Source of the DNA: Megaleporinus macrocephalus
Lineage: Eukaryota > Chordata > Actinopteri > Characiformes > Anostomidae
Assembly (NCBI GenBank): GCA_021613375.1
Contig: CM038714.1
Span: 43,101,123 to 43,165,122, forward strand
DNA length: 64,000 nucleotides
Direction of reading: 5' to 3'
Shown: positions 32,839 to 44,039 of the stretch, one piece after another
How positions within the stretch are numbered: position 1 is the first letter of the stretch
How the letters are laid out: every line of letters starts with the position of its first letter
Program-made: the position numbers and the translations under genes
The notes under the pieces: model-generated
What the model saw: only the letters and a program-made list of their open reading frames with translations
Database searches by the model: none
What the model was told of the DNA's origin: nothing

Positions 32839-33876
32839 TCATCAACTATACAATGCAGAAACAGCAGCCTTTAAAACCCTTTCCAAGCCCAAGCTGCTAC
32901 CACACACTTCTAAAACCCAAGTGTCGCTCAACCAGTTTTCATTGTAGCTACTGAATAATAAGTCTATTAAATAACATTATACGGGGTTAATGTGATGCAT
33001 GAAACTTAGACTGCACTGAAGTTACACCTCTGCTCCCCAAAGATCTCCTAGACTGTCCACACCACGTGTGACAGTTAATGTGTCACTGATTGGAAACTGG
33101 CAGCCAGAGGGTTTGTGGGTTCTGAGGTCACTGTGCACTGACCCCTGCCCCTACTCCCTTCAGTACAGCAATTATCTGCTGGCTCTCCAGGGCACGTTTG
33201 AGAAGGAAACATTTTCCAGAAAAAAAAAGTTCCATTCTTCTTCAGTTATATCGGTTTTCTAGCGTTTAATAGGTTATCTCTCGTGATACGTACTGGTCCG
33301 CTGTGAAGCTTTGCAACCTTCTGTATAATCAGTTTGACAGAATTCACTATTTCGCATCCTTCCAGTCCAACAATGTCCTCTCGCTGCCATAGCCAGCATG
33401 CATTACACAAATCCATCTTACAACTGTTGGGAATGAAGATGAAGAACCTCACTGACGTACCACTCGTGTGGAGGCTAATAAGTACAGACGTGATCAGGCT
33501 TCCTAGTGGAACGTTAGCTATTTGGCATGCTTCTGCAATGCTTCTACATTTCAAACAGCTGCCCTTAAGTGTGCTTGTAGGTTTTTTTGGGTTTTTTTTT
33601 TTAAACCTCCCAGTTGAGGCTGATAGATCAGTTCATCTGGTGTGAAGTCCAGTCATATATCCTCGTCCTGATCTTACCTCTGTTGGCTGCCACAAGTTTC
33701 GCAATTTCATTTGGAATGATCATAGACGTCAGAGCTGTCAGTCAACAACTCTGGGAGGAGCTTCAAAAAGGTAAATTATTATAAATATATAAATAAATAT
33801 AAATTATATAAATTATAAATTATAGTTAACTCTAATGGCTTGCATGCTCACGAACATTAGAGTTCTAACAAACACT
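32837..33876. promoter_or_regulatory. Unique block, candidate conserved segment at about 33240-33560
   Basis: Overlapping frames on both strands in balanced, repeat-free sequence have no recognisable domain. An AT-only patch lies at 33780-33825. Non-coding conservation is possible; I cannot exclude an unrecognised exon. Confidence 0.22.
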
Positions 33877-35613
33877 GTATAGAGCAGAGGTCACTAATAG
33901 GCAGACGGCGGTCCAGGTCTGGACCCGGATGTTGTCCACTGTTGACCCAAACCAATAAACCATTGAGAACGATTTCAATTAGACAGTGTTCAAGTGGCTG
34001 AACTTGACGGGCTTTGCGGCACAGCAACCTCACAGACCAATCGTGTGCGTTGTAAGATCATCAAAGGCGCTCCTCAGCCAATCAGATCTGTGCATATTCG
34101 GGAGTGCGCTGTGCACAGGCGAGGTAAGAAGCGAGAAGCAGCAGTTGGAGAGTAAAGTCAGTCAGATAGTAAAGCGAGTCTAAAGTGAGTCAGAGAGTAA
34201 GGTGAGTCAGAGAGTAAAGCAAGAGTAAAGCGAGTCAGATAGTAAAGCGAGAGTAAAGTCAGTCAGATAGTAAAGCAAGAGTAAAGTGAGTCAGAGAGTA
34301 AGGCGAGTCAGAGAGTAAAGCGAGAGTAAAGTGAGTCAGAGAGTAAAGCGAGAGTAAAGCAAGTCAGAGAGTAAAGCAACAAAAAACGAGAGTAAAGCAA
34401 GTCAGAGAGTAAGGTGAGTCAGAGAGTAAAGTGAGAGTAAAGCGAGTCAGAGAGTAAGGCGAGTCAGAGAGTAAAGCGAGTCAGAGAGTAAAGCAATGTA
34501 AAGCGAGTCAGATAGTAAAGCAAGAGTAAAGTCAGTCAGATAGTAAAGTGAGAGTAAAGCGAGTCAGAGAGTAAAGCGAGTCAGATAGTAAAGCAAGAGT
34601 AAAGCGAGTCATAGAGTAAAGTGAGTCAGATAGTAAAGAGAGAGTAAAGCGAGTCAGAGAGTAAAGCGAGAGTAAAGCGAGTCAGAGAGTAAAGCGAGAG
34701 TAAAGCGAGTCAGATAGTAAAGCGATTCAGATAGTAAAGCGAGTCAGAGAGTAAAGCGATTCAGATAGTAAAGCGAGAGTAAAGCGAGTCAGATAGTAAA
34801 GCGAGTCAGAGAGTAAAGCGATAGTAAAGCGAGTCAGAGAGTAAAGCGAGTCAGATAGTAAAGCGAGAGTAAAGCAAGTCAGATAGTAAAGCGAGAGTAA
34901 AGCGAGTCAGATAGTAAAGCGAGTCAGAGAGTAAAGCGATAGTAAAGCGAGTCAGAGAGTAAAGCAAGTCAGATAGTAAAGCGATTCAGATAGTAAAGCC
35001 AGTCAGAGAGTAAAGCGATAATAAAGCGAGTCAGAGAGTAAAGCGAGTCAGAGAGTAAAGCGAGTCAGATAGTAAAGCGAGTCAGATAGTAAAGCGAGTC
35101 AGAGAGTAAAGCAAGAGTAAAGCGAGGCAGAGAGTAAAGCGAGTGAGTCAGAGAAAGAATAACGTGCCCTAAAAAAAAGTCGAAGGCGAAGAACTACTTT
35201 TTAACAAGGAATAAAGACGTATATGTTTTTTCTTCCCACATGCCGCTCCAAACCAACATAGCAAGATGTGAAACTGAGTAAACAAGAAGAGGCACGATGC
35301 ACTTTTTTCCTTTTTTTAATGTAGCCCTTTTTTTTACTTGAAGTGAGGAAAAAAAACTGTTTTTTGAAGTTACAATTCATTCAGTTCAGCATTTAAAACT
35401 ATAAATATAGTTGAAATACACTAAACAGTATTTGTAATTTGTTTTGTTTTTCAGTAGCTGATGGTATAAGATGCTGACACTAGACTACTTCAGTAAACAG
35501 TATAGCACTGAATCATAACACAAGTTAGAAATGATGACAGTCCGGACCTTGGCCTGAGGAGATCTCCACTAACTGGACCTTACTGACTCTAATTAAATAC
35601 CCCTGGTATAGAG
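33877..35613 (+). mobile_element. Non-autonomous hAT element E carrying a 1-kb internal minisatellite
   Basis: It begins cagaggtcactaatag at 33885 and ends taattaaatacccctg at 35605, imperfect inverted repeats. It is flanked by the perfect 8-bp duplication GTATAGAG at 33877-33884 and 35606-35613. About 260 bp of left flank and 455 bp of right flank enclose a tandem array (34148-35150). The right flank is homologous to 2595-3136. No transposase domain is recognised. Perfect duplications show that the whole unit, array included or array later grown, sits at one insertion site. Confidence 0.9.
34148..35150 (+). repeat. Minisatellite of 17-bp and 11-bp units inside hAT element E
   Basis: The units are gagtcagagagtaaagc (17 bp) and gagagtaaagc (11 bp), which differ by loss of six bases, with frequent agag/atag and gcgag/gcaag variants. 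The array is about 1 kb, purine-rich on this strand and nearly free of T pairs. It has no open frame of note. Confidence 0.95.
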
Positions 35614-36192
35614 TATAGACCAAAAGTGTTCGCTCAGAAACTCAGTGCCTCCAACAGTAGAAGCAGCATTGATATTCTATTACACAGTGATAGGAAACAT
35701 CACAGCACCCAGTTTTACTGTTTGAATTGGAGCAAGGACAAGGTGTTTTGGTGTGAAGCATCATCTGTGCTTTATCAGCACCATTTCTGATAATACCTTC
35801 ACATTTTATAAGCCAAAGGACAACAGACAGGCCCTAGCAGGTGCGTTCCCTTTAATATAAGCATGCTCAGGAACAACTGCATAATTTATGCTTTTTTTTA
35901 TGCTTTTAAAAGCATATACAATGTACTTCATGACCTTCTCTGCGTTAGACAGCTCACTCGTATTCTTTCCTATCAGCTGCTTGAAAAGGATTAATAACTG
36001 TTCTTTCTATCCAGATAAAAATGAAAAAGATGAAGAGAAAGTAAATGAGTATAATAGTATAATAGAGGAAGAAGTCATTCTGTATTCAAGTCACTCTCTT
36101 TACAATGTCTAAGAGATGTTAAAACAGAAAAAAAAGAACACTGCTTTCCCCCCATGAAAAATTACATATTTCTGCTTATATTAAATATCGCC
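35614..36192. other. No recognised feature
   Basis: Unique sequence. The frame near 35888-36112 has no recognisable domain. Confidence 0.4.
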
Positions 36193-36730
36193 TACAGTGC
36201 CATGAATCAGTGTTTGCTCCCCTCCTGATTTCCTCTGTTTTTGCATATTTGTCACGTTAATGGTTTCGGATCCTCATACAAATTGCAATACAACGAGGAA
36301 AACAGGAGGAAGCGCGTAAGGTAGTTTATCAGTGATCATTTCATTTAGTGAAGGAAAGGTTTCGCAACACCTATCACATGTGTGAGAAAATAATTGGCCG
36401 CCTAAATTTAGTAACTGGTTGTGCCACCCTCTTAACAACAGCAACTGGAGATCAGCATTTACCTCACTGTGGAGGGAATTTGCAGAATTGATTACATTGG
36501 AACTTCCCAGCATGGACTGCCTGTTAAAGGTCCTGCCAGCATCTCAAGGGAGCTCAAGTCTGGACTTGACCGGTTGACCAGACGTTCTACTGAAGGATCT
36601 CTTGGTTGAGAACAGAATTCATGGTGTTTGTCGATTATGGCAAGCAAAGTGTACCCATGTCAGCACACTACCGCCACCATGTTTCACTGTTGGTATGATG
36701 CTCATAAGTTCTATCAGTGAACAGACAAGA
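36193..36730 (-). pseudogene. Tc1-like transposase C-terminal pseudogene with terminal repeat
   Basis: Reading the minus strand, IIPTVKHGGGSV near 36680-36700 matches the conserved segment before the second catalytic Asp region of Tc1 transposases. Further along, FCKFPPQ and a degenerate end resembling RLIAVV..GGTT are visible. The element terminus tacagtgccatgaatcagtg lies at 36193 with the adjacent non-coding end. Stops and frameshifts are numerous, and the region between the HGGGS segment and the C-terminus is internally shortened. Not functional. Confidence 0.8.
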
Positions 36731-36930
36731 TTGTATTATTTTTATTATTTCTTTTATATTGTCATTGCTCTTATGACTTTAATTCTATTCTTTTCTACAT
36801 TTTACATTTTATTTTTTATGAATTACTGCTACATGTATAATAAGGCCCCTACAAATAAATAAATATATTATTATTATTATTATTATTAATTCACTAGACA
36901 CATTGTTGTCATCAGGTAGGCATATTCTTA
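36620..36930. repeat. Left copy of a 300-bp duplicated segment
   Basis: Shares attcatggtgtttgtcgat, cactaccgccaccatgtttc, tattgtcattgctcttatg and actagacacattgttg in order with 38197-38505. It covers the end of the Tc1 pseudogene plus flanking sequence. It includes an (ATT)n run at 36868-36888. Confidence 0.88.
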
Positions 36931-37755
36931 TGCTAACTGTGTGCAGGTAATAAAAAATGCTCAATCAACAGAAAGAAGAAAGTTAATATAATAAACAACA
37001 ACAAAAGTCAAATGTTATTATCATGTATTATATTTCCTTTGGTTATTTATGTACAGGCAGCAGGTTTTGCCCTCTCAGGAGGAAAACCTGGGTTGTGATA
37101 TTTAATTGATGAAAGCAGTGGTCAAGCACAGAAACAACACTTTAGTGCTTGTTCTGAATCATTAGCTAATTGTCCTGCTGTAGTTTCCTTTTTCCTTCAT
37201 GCAGCCTGGGTCCAGGGTGAGTCCAGTATTAGAGACTAATTATAGTGAATGTGCATCCTGAGAGTTAATGATCAGAGACATTCTGCCAGCAGCACTTGCT
37301 CATCTGCAGGATACTTTCTGCACATGCAAACAGCCAGAGCGGTTAGAGCACACTAGAACGTTTCTCGTCCCTCATCAGTCTGTCCTCAGGGGTGTCTGCC
37401 AGCATGTGTGTGGGAGCCTTTGTTTTCCTACCTTTTCAGAACAATGCATGAAAAAAAACAAACACAGAACAACCTATCTTGTTGTGGTCAACGGGTCCAA
37501 CCAATATATCTTTCGGACAGTAAAACCAGCCAATATTAATACTGCACAGGTTCATCTGTATCAGCAAAAACACACCTCTAATAAAATATCAGTATTTATA
37601 CTTGACTTGTTTTTATACTGCAATAAACATACTCCTCTAATACGGTAAGAATCACTCACTGGTAAAGCTTTAGGTTTGCTGTTCCGCCAGTGTCTATTCT
37701 GAGAACTTCTAAATCGATTGCATAGATTTCTTATGAAAAAATAAGTGGTCTGAGA
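36931..37755. other. Unique sequence, no gene recognised
   Basis: A forward frame 37268-37648 (126 codons) has no recognised domain and no splice context. The sequence around 37080-37330 is repeat-free and might be conserved. Confidence 0.35.
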
Positions 37756-37945
37756 TACACTTTATGGCCAAAAGTATAAGAACACATATACTAATTACTG
37801 ACAGCAGGTCTTTTAGTTACAAATACTGGTAACAGGTGTATAAAGTACATAGTCATGGATCTCTATAGACCATTGGCAATATAATTGGATCACAGTTCCA
37901 AAACATAACACCGTCATAGGATGCCACCTGAACTGACCTACATAT
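37756..37945 (+). mobile_element. 5' end of a Tc1-like transposon, truncated
   Basis: tacactttatggccaaaagt is a terminal repeat of a common fish Tc1-like group. The phrases aggtgtataaa and gtcataggatgccacctgaa match the start of its untranslated leader and transposase (GCHL). The element is cut off about 190 bp in. Confidence 0.65.
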
Positions 37946-37971
37946 AACAGTAATCATAAAATACATATGGG

Positions 37972-38174
37972 ACATGTTGACAATTTGCTTGTTTCTGCAT
38001 TATTTGAAATCATAAGCTGCTGTTTACATTGTGTGAAAATGTCTTGATGAACAGACCAATAGAAATGCTCCAAAATAACTCCATTGACTTACATTCAAAA
38101 GACTAAAAGATTACATCAAAAGACTAAAGTTGCCGTTTTGTAGACACTTGTTTTTCATTGGACAGCGAGAATAT
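37972..38174 (-). mobile_element. MITE family C (copy 5)
   Basis: It ends in tttttcattggacagcgaga; landmarks are agctgctgtttacattg and gaacagaccaatagaaatgc. A short local repeat (catcaaaagactaaa) replaces part of the core. It is followed by a short CA run (38176-38190). Confidence 0.75.
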
Positions 38175-38196
38175 ACACACACACACACAAACACAG

Positions 38197-38505
38197 AATT
38201 CATGGTTTGTCGATAGTATATCCATATCAGCACACTACCGCCACCATGTTTCACTGTTAGTATGATACTTAGTATGATAAGTTCTATCAGTCAACAGAAA
38301 ATATTGTATTACTGTATTATTTCTTTTATATTGTCATTGCTCTTATGCCATAATTGATTTTAATTCAGGTTTTTTTCTACATTTTCACATTTTACTCTGC
38401 TATATTGAAAACATGAATTCCGACTCTAAATAAAAATTAGAACAAAGATGACTGTTCATTTTACTCAACTAGACACATTGTTGCCATCAGGTAGGCAGTA
38501 TATTT
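38197..38505. repeat. Right copy of the 300-bp duplicated segment
   Basis: Homologous in order to 36620-36930, about 1.6 kb upstream, with several indels. It contains the same Tc1 transposase fragment (cactaccgccaccatgtttc) and the flanking aggtaggca. Confidence 0.88.
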
Positions 38506-38648
38506 GAGACTTTATTATTATATGTAGGTAATTACAAATACAAGAGCTTTGGAACCTTATTATTACATGTAAGTAACTGCTTATATAAAACATATGGGAC
38601 ATACATGAATAAAGCTACTTACATATATTATAACACATATGGGACATT
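38506..38648. other. Short degenerate internal repeats
   Basis: The phrases ttattattacatgtaagtaa and catatgggacat recur between about 38515 and 38655, and again at 39060-39240, around the hAT insertion. Confidence 0.6.
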
Positions 38649-39064
38649 ATTATTACTAGGGATGCACTGATACCACTTTTTCCTTACCGATACTAATACC
38701 AATACCAGCTTTTCAGGTATCTGCTGATACTGAGTACCGATACTGATTCTGACTTAAATGCTTCATATATAGCTATAAATCCTGATATTTTTAGTGTTCC
38801 ACTTTTTATATGTTGTATTTTTTATGTTTTATCCTGAATAAGATATAATAACCTTGAAAGAAACATTTACTGGTTGAGTAACTGCACATTAAAACGTTTC
38901 AGAGCTACGAAAAATTGCCTCAATGCAGAAACACATGCAGCCATTTATTCAATAACCTTCATGATATCGGCGCTCTCTATTGCCGATACCGATACTGTGT
39001 GTAAGTGCCAGTATCAGCGCCGATACCGATACGGTATCGGTATCGGTGCAACACTAATTATTAC
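38649..39064 (+). mobile_element. Non-autonomous hAT element D (copy 2) with perfect target duplication
   Basis: It starts tagggatgcactgatacc at 38657 and ends ggtatcggtgcaacacta at 39056. The perfect 8-bp duplication ATTATTAC lies at 38649-38656 and 39057-39064. Same family as 25530-25929. The forward frame inside it is incidental. Confidence 0.93.
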
Positions 39065-40378
39065 ATGTAAGTAAGCACTATAATGCACATGGTTCACAAT
39101 TAAAATACACAGGTAATTACAGATGATACATCATAATTGCATGTAGGTAAATGCATATGTAATATACTCTTTACATTAAGGTACCTATACATAAAACACA
39201 TACTGGTCATTATTATTACAAGTAGTTCATTACATAAATATTACTTTTAAGACACATTCCAGCTCCACATTCTAACAGGGCACATAAACAGATGTGTGTA
39301 TGACCTGTGTAGCCTTAGAAAGAAACCACTACTACACAGCAGCATGTCTTTCTTTCCCAGACACTGAGCTGTTTGCTCTTTACTGCATCCTGACAGGGTG
39401 GCACTGATCATGCACACGGCAGCTGATTGGCGGAGACCATCAAACTGGCTGTCTGACATCTGACTGGTTATATATACCGCGTCTGGTGCGTATTTTTAGT
39501 CCTGGCGCATGCGCCGTGCACAGATTAAAGAAACAGCACGTAGGAGCTAGATGGGAAGGAACTGTCACACCGTGCTTGATACATGACTGTAAAAATGGCA
39601 TCTTAAAGCATATTACTCTGCGGCTGCAGGTCTAATCTACAGTAGACCAGAAAGAGAAAAAAAAAAAAGCTGTCACTCAGGCGTTCCAGCATGATTGGGA
39701 TCCGGAGCCCTCGATATGCCGGAGACAAGGAGAAAAAGGAACACACTGTAATTTTCAGCTTTGTCAGAGAAACGCAGGCTGACCTATTTTCATATCGCAG
39801 AACTCAAGGACACGAGTGATCACCCATTGCATCACCCTTTGCCAGGCTGAATCAAATTCACAGGCACATCCGTCAGGGCAAAAACGTACGTACACGTCAG
39901 CTACAGATTTACTGTACGTCCACCACCACCATAGCCGGGACTCACCTGACATCTGGTGCATGCAGATTATCTCAATGACATCAGCTCCCGTGCAGTCATG
40001 TGGATAAACAGTGCATTTGTAGAGGTCACGTCACATTCCCAAACACAGGATTAAGATTTCCTTAATCAAAGCGTTGCTTTTATCTAACACGTTAAGAAAA
40101 ATGGGAAAAGGGACACATAGCTTGGTGCTAAATAAGACTGGAGATCCTACAGAGGTGCTGAAGGACGTTGGCTTTGCTGTTGCAACAGCAATTTGGGAGC
40201 AAAAACTATTTGTAAAGTGCAGATTTTTTTTTGCATCCAGTGCAATATTGTTTATCTGGATTAGCATAATATCTATTATAGACATAGTGTGCATTTTATC
40301 ATTTCATGTTGCCATTTTATAAAATCAATAAGCCCTACGAGACTCTATACTATTACAGTGAGAACAATACTGCTAAGC
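39065..40378. promoter_or_regulatory. Unique block with candidate promoter-like site at about 39469-39515
   Basis: tatatataccgcg at about 39468 lies roughly 36 bp before a perfect 12-bp palindrome ggcgcatgcgcc (39504-39515), which matches the NRF1 binding consensus. The following 200 bp is GC-balanced and repeat-free. No coding exon is recognised downstream. Frames at 39247-40322 are short and overlap on both strands. Confidence 0.28.
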
Positions 40379-40686
40379 TAGGGGTGTGTTTTTCGATTCA
40401 AATCAATCTTCATTTGAATAATCCAATATCGATTCGTATAAACCCGAGAACAGCCCCCCCAAGTCCCCCCCGCCTAATGTTTTTAGTAATGGTGGGTTGA
40501 GTGTTCCTTGTACATTTACCACATTAGTTCTCTGAAAATCTCTTTTCATATTCAAACAAAACATATTATTGAATTGAATTGAATTGAATCGAATCGAATC
40601 GAATCGAATCGGAAATCGAATCGAATTGGGACCTTGTGAATCGGGATCGAATCGATCCGGGAAATCAGTGGCGATACCCAGCCCTA
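40379..40686 (+). mobile_element. Non-autonomous hAT-like element L with pentamer repeat
   Basis: It starts taggggtgtgtttttcgatt and ends ggcgatacccagccctac, imperfect inverted repeats. The flanks ctgctaagc and ctgcaagc are near-identical, consistent with a target duplication after one base loss. The interior holds gaattgaattgaattg passing into gaatcgaatcgaatcg (about 40571-40625). Confidence 0.75.
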
Positions 40687-41126
40687 CTGCAAGCTACAGT
40701 CTCACATAACTACTGCTGTATTTTTATATTATCAGAGTTATTCCAATTAAGTGAGTTTGAATTATGTCAACATTGGAAATAAGTCTGGAATATCATGCCT
40801 CTGGGCGGATGACGGAGACACTAGTCTTCATGACCACAGTTTGAAGTGAACTAATGAAAAATAAAACAAATATTAACTGACTCTGAGTATCAGTTGCTGT
40901 TTGAGTTTAATATTTGACACCTCAGGCCTGACAATCATGTCAGTCACAGTTTAATTAAAACTACTAGAGTACACAGTAAAAAATTAGGGACTAGTTTAAT
41001 GAAGCTGGTGAAACGTTTATTAAGTGGCGGATATTATTCAAATGTTGCTTATTTAAAGAACAATGTGTGCATTAAAAGCATCAGTAAACTAAATGGCGCT
41101 GTTTGCTTAGTCCACAAGATAATAAT

Positions 41127-41157
<31 letters not shown>

Positions 41158-42039
41158 TTTATTTATTTGTGAACAGCACATTGTAAGAATCTTTGGACCT
41201 TTGTTTGTGGGGCACAAAAAATGGATATTTCACAAAAAAAGAAGAATATATTCTTTCAATTCAAGCAATCCACTCACAAAACTGGGTATTATTCTATTAA
41301 ATAGTGTTTTTTTCCCAGCACTTATCTTAAGCAGCAGTAGGAAGACTGCAGAATAGCAGGTGCTGGGAACGTAGCCTGTGATTCTGGTGTGATAATTGCA
41401 GTAATGAGCAGAAGCAAAGAGGTAATTGACCAACAATAGTTTCATTAACTGAGCTGATACAATAGCTCTGGCTGCTGATATGAAGGCAAAGCTAGACTGT
41501 ACTGTAGTGGAGTAGTCCTCAAATTTCAAAATGTCAACGATTGTGTTTTAAAGTCTTTAACTCTTTAGAAAATTAGAGTTATTAAAGTCATTACTTGACA
41601 AAGCTGTTGTTATTTTAGATGCATAATTAAATTAAATAACACTTTTGATTCAGCTTTAATTCACATTCAACTCAATTGGACTGAAATAAAATCTGGAGAT
41701 GTCTATGGATGTCTATGTCTATGTCTATCCATGTAAATGGTTTCAATTCTTGTAGTGTTCACTCACCATGAATCAAAATACTTTTAATTGGAAGGGTAAA
41801 AATACCCTTAGGTATTAAAAAAATATTTAAATATTTATAGACCTTACTGTTAAAATATAGTTGCTTACATAAATATATAAATATAAAATATAGTTGCTTA
41901 TAGTTGCAAGTTCATACTGACATGTTTGCATCTGCACTTCTGACCTTTTCTAATCATTTCAAAGTGAAAAATAGAACAAAGTATAAAGGATGTTTGGTAA
42001 CACTACTGATGGACAGCATTTACTTCACGTTAAGTATAT
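40687..42039. other. Unique sequence with an (AAT)n run
   Basis: An (AAT)n tract lies at about 41129-41157. The reverse frame at 41230-41529 (99 codons) has no recognisable domain. No other feature. Confidence 0.4.
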
Positions 42040-42290
42040 ATACTTATACACTTTATTAGGTACACCTACTTGTATTTATCTCTTAGTCCATTTTATCAGA
42101 TCTACTTACCATATAGGTGCAGTTTGTATTTAAAGCATTCTTTGTTTTGACCCCTTGTACTATGTTCTTAATGATAAGGACCCCCCCCCCACCCCCCCCC
42201 CCCACATGACCACTCCAAACCAGACATAATTTAGTCTTTAGACTACAGATGTACTAAAGTCTGTAATATCAGAACTATGAGTGCACCTCT
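42040..42290. repeat. Degenerate family H-like repeat with poly-C run
   Basis: The phrases ctttattaggtacacctact, atgttcttaatgataagga and accactccaaaccagacata weakly match the arm of family H. A C-run with one A lies at 42180-42204. Confidence 0.45.
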
Positions 42291-43753
42291 ATACGGATCA
42301 CTCTAGTAAACAGGTTCAAAGTCATAGTTCATAGTTTAAAACTTTGAGACTGATTTAGAGTTTAGACTGAAATCACTTTAGTCATTTGAGTGACCTTAAA
42401 TAAGTTTATTCTATTAAAACAAATGACTGAACATTCCATTTTATCACCACTAAAACAATATTTACTAAATTTTTGTTGTAATTAATGTTTCCGTAGTGAC
42501 AATCTTAGCTCATTTTGAGCATAATAGTCCCTACAAGACTTGCAAACACAGTTGTATTCATGTACAATCATATTTTTCACTTCAATTGAATGAAAATAAT
42601 GTTTCCGTAGTGATAGTTCTTAACGTTATTGACTGACTTTCAGACTTTGGGGCACAATGATGTAACAGCTCACCCTGTGGCCATGAGGGGCAGAGATGCA
42701 GTCCCACTTTTTACTCTAAAATGTAGGGGTGTGGGTGAAAACAATATTAAATTCAAATGATAGAAATCAGCCCCTCTACTGACAAACACATATTAAAAGC
42801 TTGCGATCTGCACAATCAGCCTGAACTATAAGCGAGAAATAATTATTTTAAATTAATAACATTCTTTTATCACCTGGAACGACTGCAGCGTCCAACATTT
42901 GTGTTTACTCTGGCACAGACTGGAAGTTCTGAATGTTCTTTTGAATGTTTAGACAAAAAGCGCTTCGAGCATCATTCAGCCTCTGAATGACGACTAACTC
43001 TAATCAAGGACTTTCACTTCGGAAAATCAGGGAGATGAGCAGCTTGAAACTATTTCAGAAATGTAAAAAAAAAAAAAACAAGCAGTCTAGGTGTCACGGA
43101 AGCGGAAACGCTCTGGTCCCTTTATTGGGACTTTGCATTTGACGGAAAACAAAAAGCAGAGGGGATGCTGCCGTGCTGGAGTTTCGCTCGCCATTCTTTC
43201 CTTAATTAGCCTCGTATATTGTTTCATATCGCCCTTTTACCATCTTAACAACCACTAGGTATGCGATCTAATCAGCCTCCTTTGTGCTCTCCATTCAGTT
43301 CCTTTCCTCGCCTCTCCCGCAACCCCTTCTGCATTCATCATGGAGTTTATCTCTTTTCCAAATGACATCTTTCTGTTTTGAAGCTTCGTGGAAGGAGCCA
43401 GCGAAGACGAAGCGTATTCATTTTCAACTGAAAGAAGGTCTACTTACAAATCAAATGAATAAGAGTTTTTTGGGTTTTTTTTACCTCACGCTATTACCCT
43501 CGTTTTTTTTTTTTTCTGATGAGGGTAATAACATGAGGTAATCTTGAAAGGAGTTTGATGAGATAATTGTGCGAGGCACTATGAATCAGAATGTGGAACC
43601 TTAACACCTTTTCTGGAGGCAAATGTCTTTGAGATTTAAGTTTGAAATAAGGCTGGAACGAATAGAAGAAGCGAAGTGTTGGGTTGGACAATGACATGTT
43701 TAAAAAAAGGGTACTGCGATGACTAACCATCAGCAAAGAGCACATATACAGAA
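42291..43753. promoter_or_regulatory. Unique block; candidate conserved element at about 43080-43470
   Basis: The segment 43080-43470 is GC-balanced with homeodomain-type motifs (ccttaattagcctcg near 43200, gatctaatcagcc near 43264) and no repeats. Poly-T runs at 43460-43515 give spurious frames. The remainder is AT-rich with nothing recognised. Confidence 0.28.
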
Positions 43754-44015
43754 CCGGGTTGTGTATTGGCAAGAACCTGGCAATACAATATGTATTGTGA
43801 TACAGCAGTCACGATTCAATATATTGTGATTTATTGTGATATTGATATTGTAAGCAAAGTGATATATTGCGATTTTACTAATAATTTGCAACACTGTCGT
43901 CTAGTGGTCAGAGGTTTAAACACAACACCCAAATACTGTGTTTTTGAGAATCGATACAATATCTCTAAACATAATATCCTGATATTCGATATTTCAATAT
44001 TTTCTTACACCCGTA
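43754..44015 (+). mobile_element. Non-autonomous hAT element A (copy 4, internally deleted)
   Basis: It runs from gggttgtgtattggcaagaa to tattttcttacacccgta. About 120 bp of the core is missing, as is the segment between acaacaccc and aaatactgtg. No target duplication is evident. Confidence 0.82.
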
Positions 44016-44039
44016 ATATGTATGTACCCATTTCATTAG

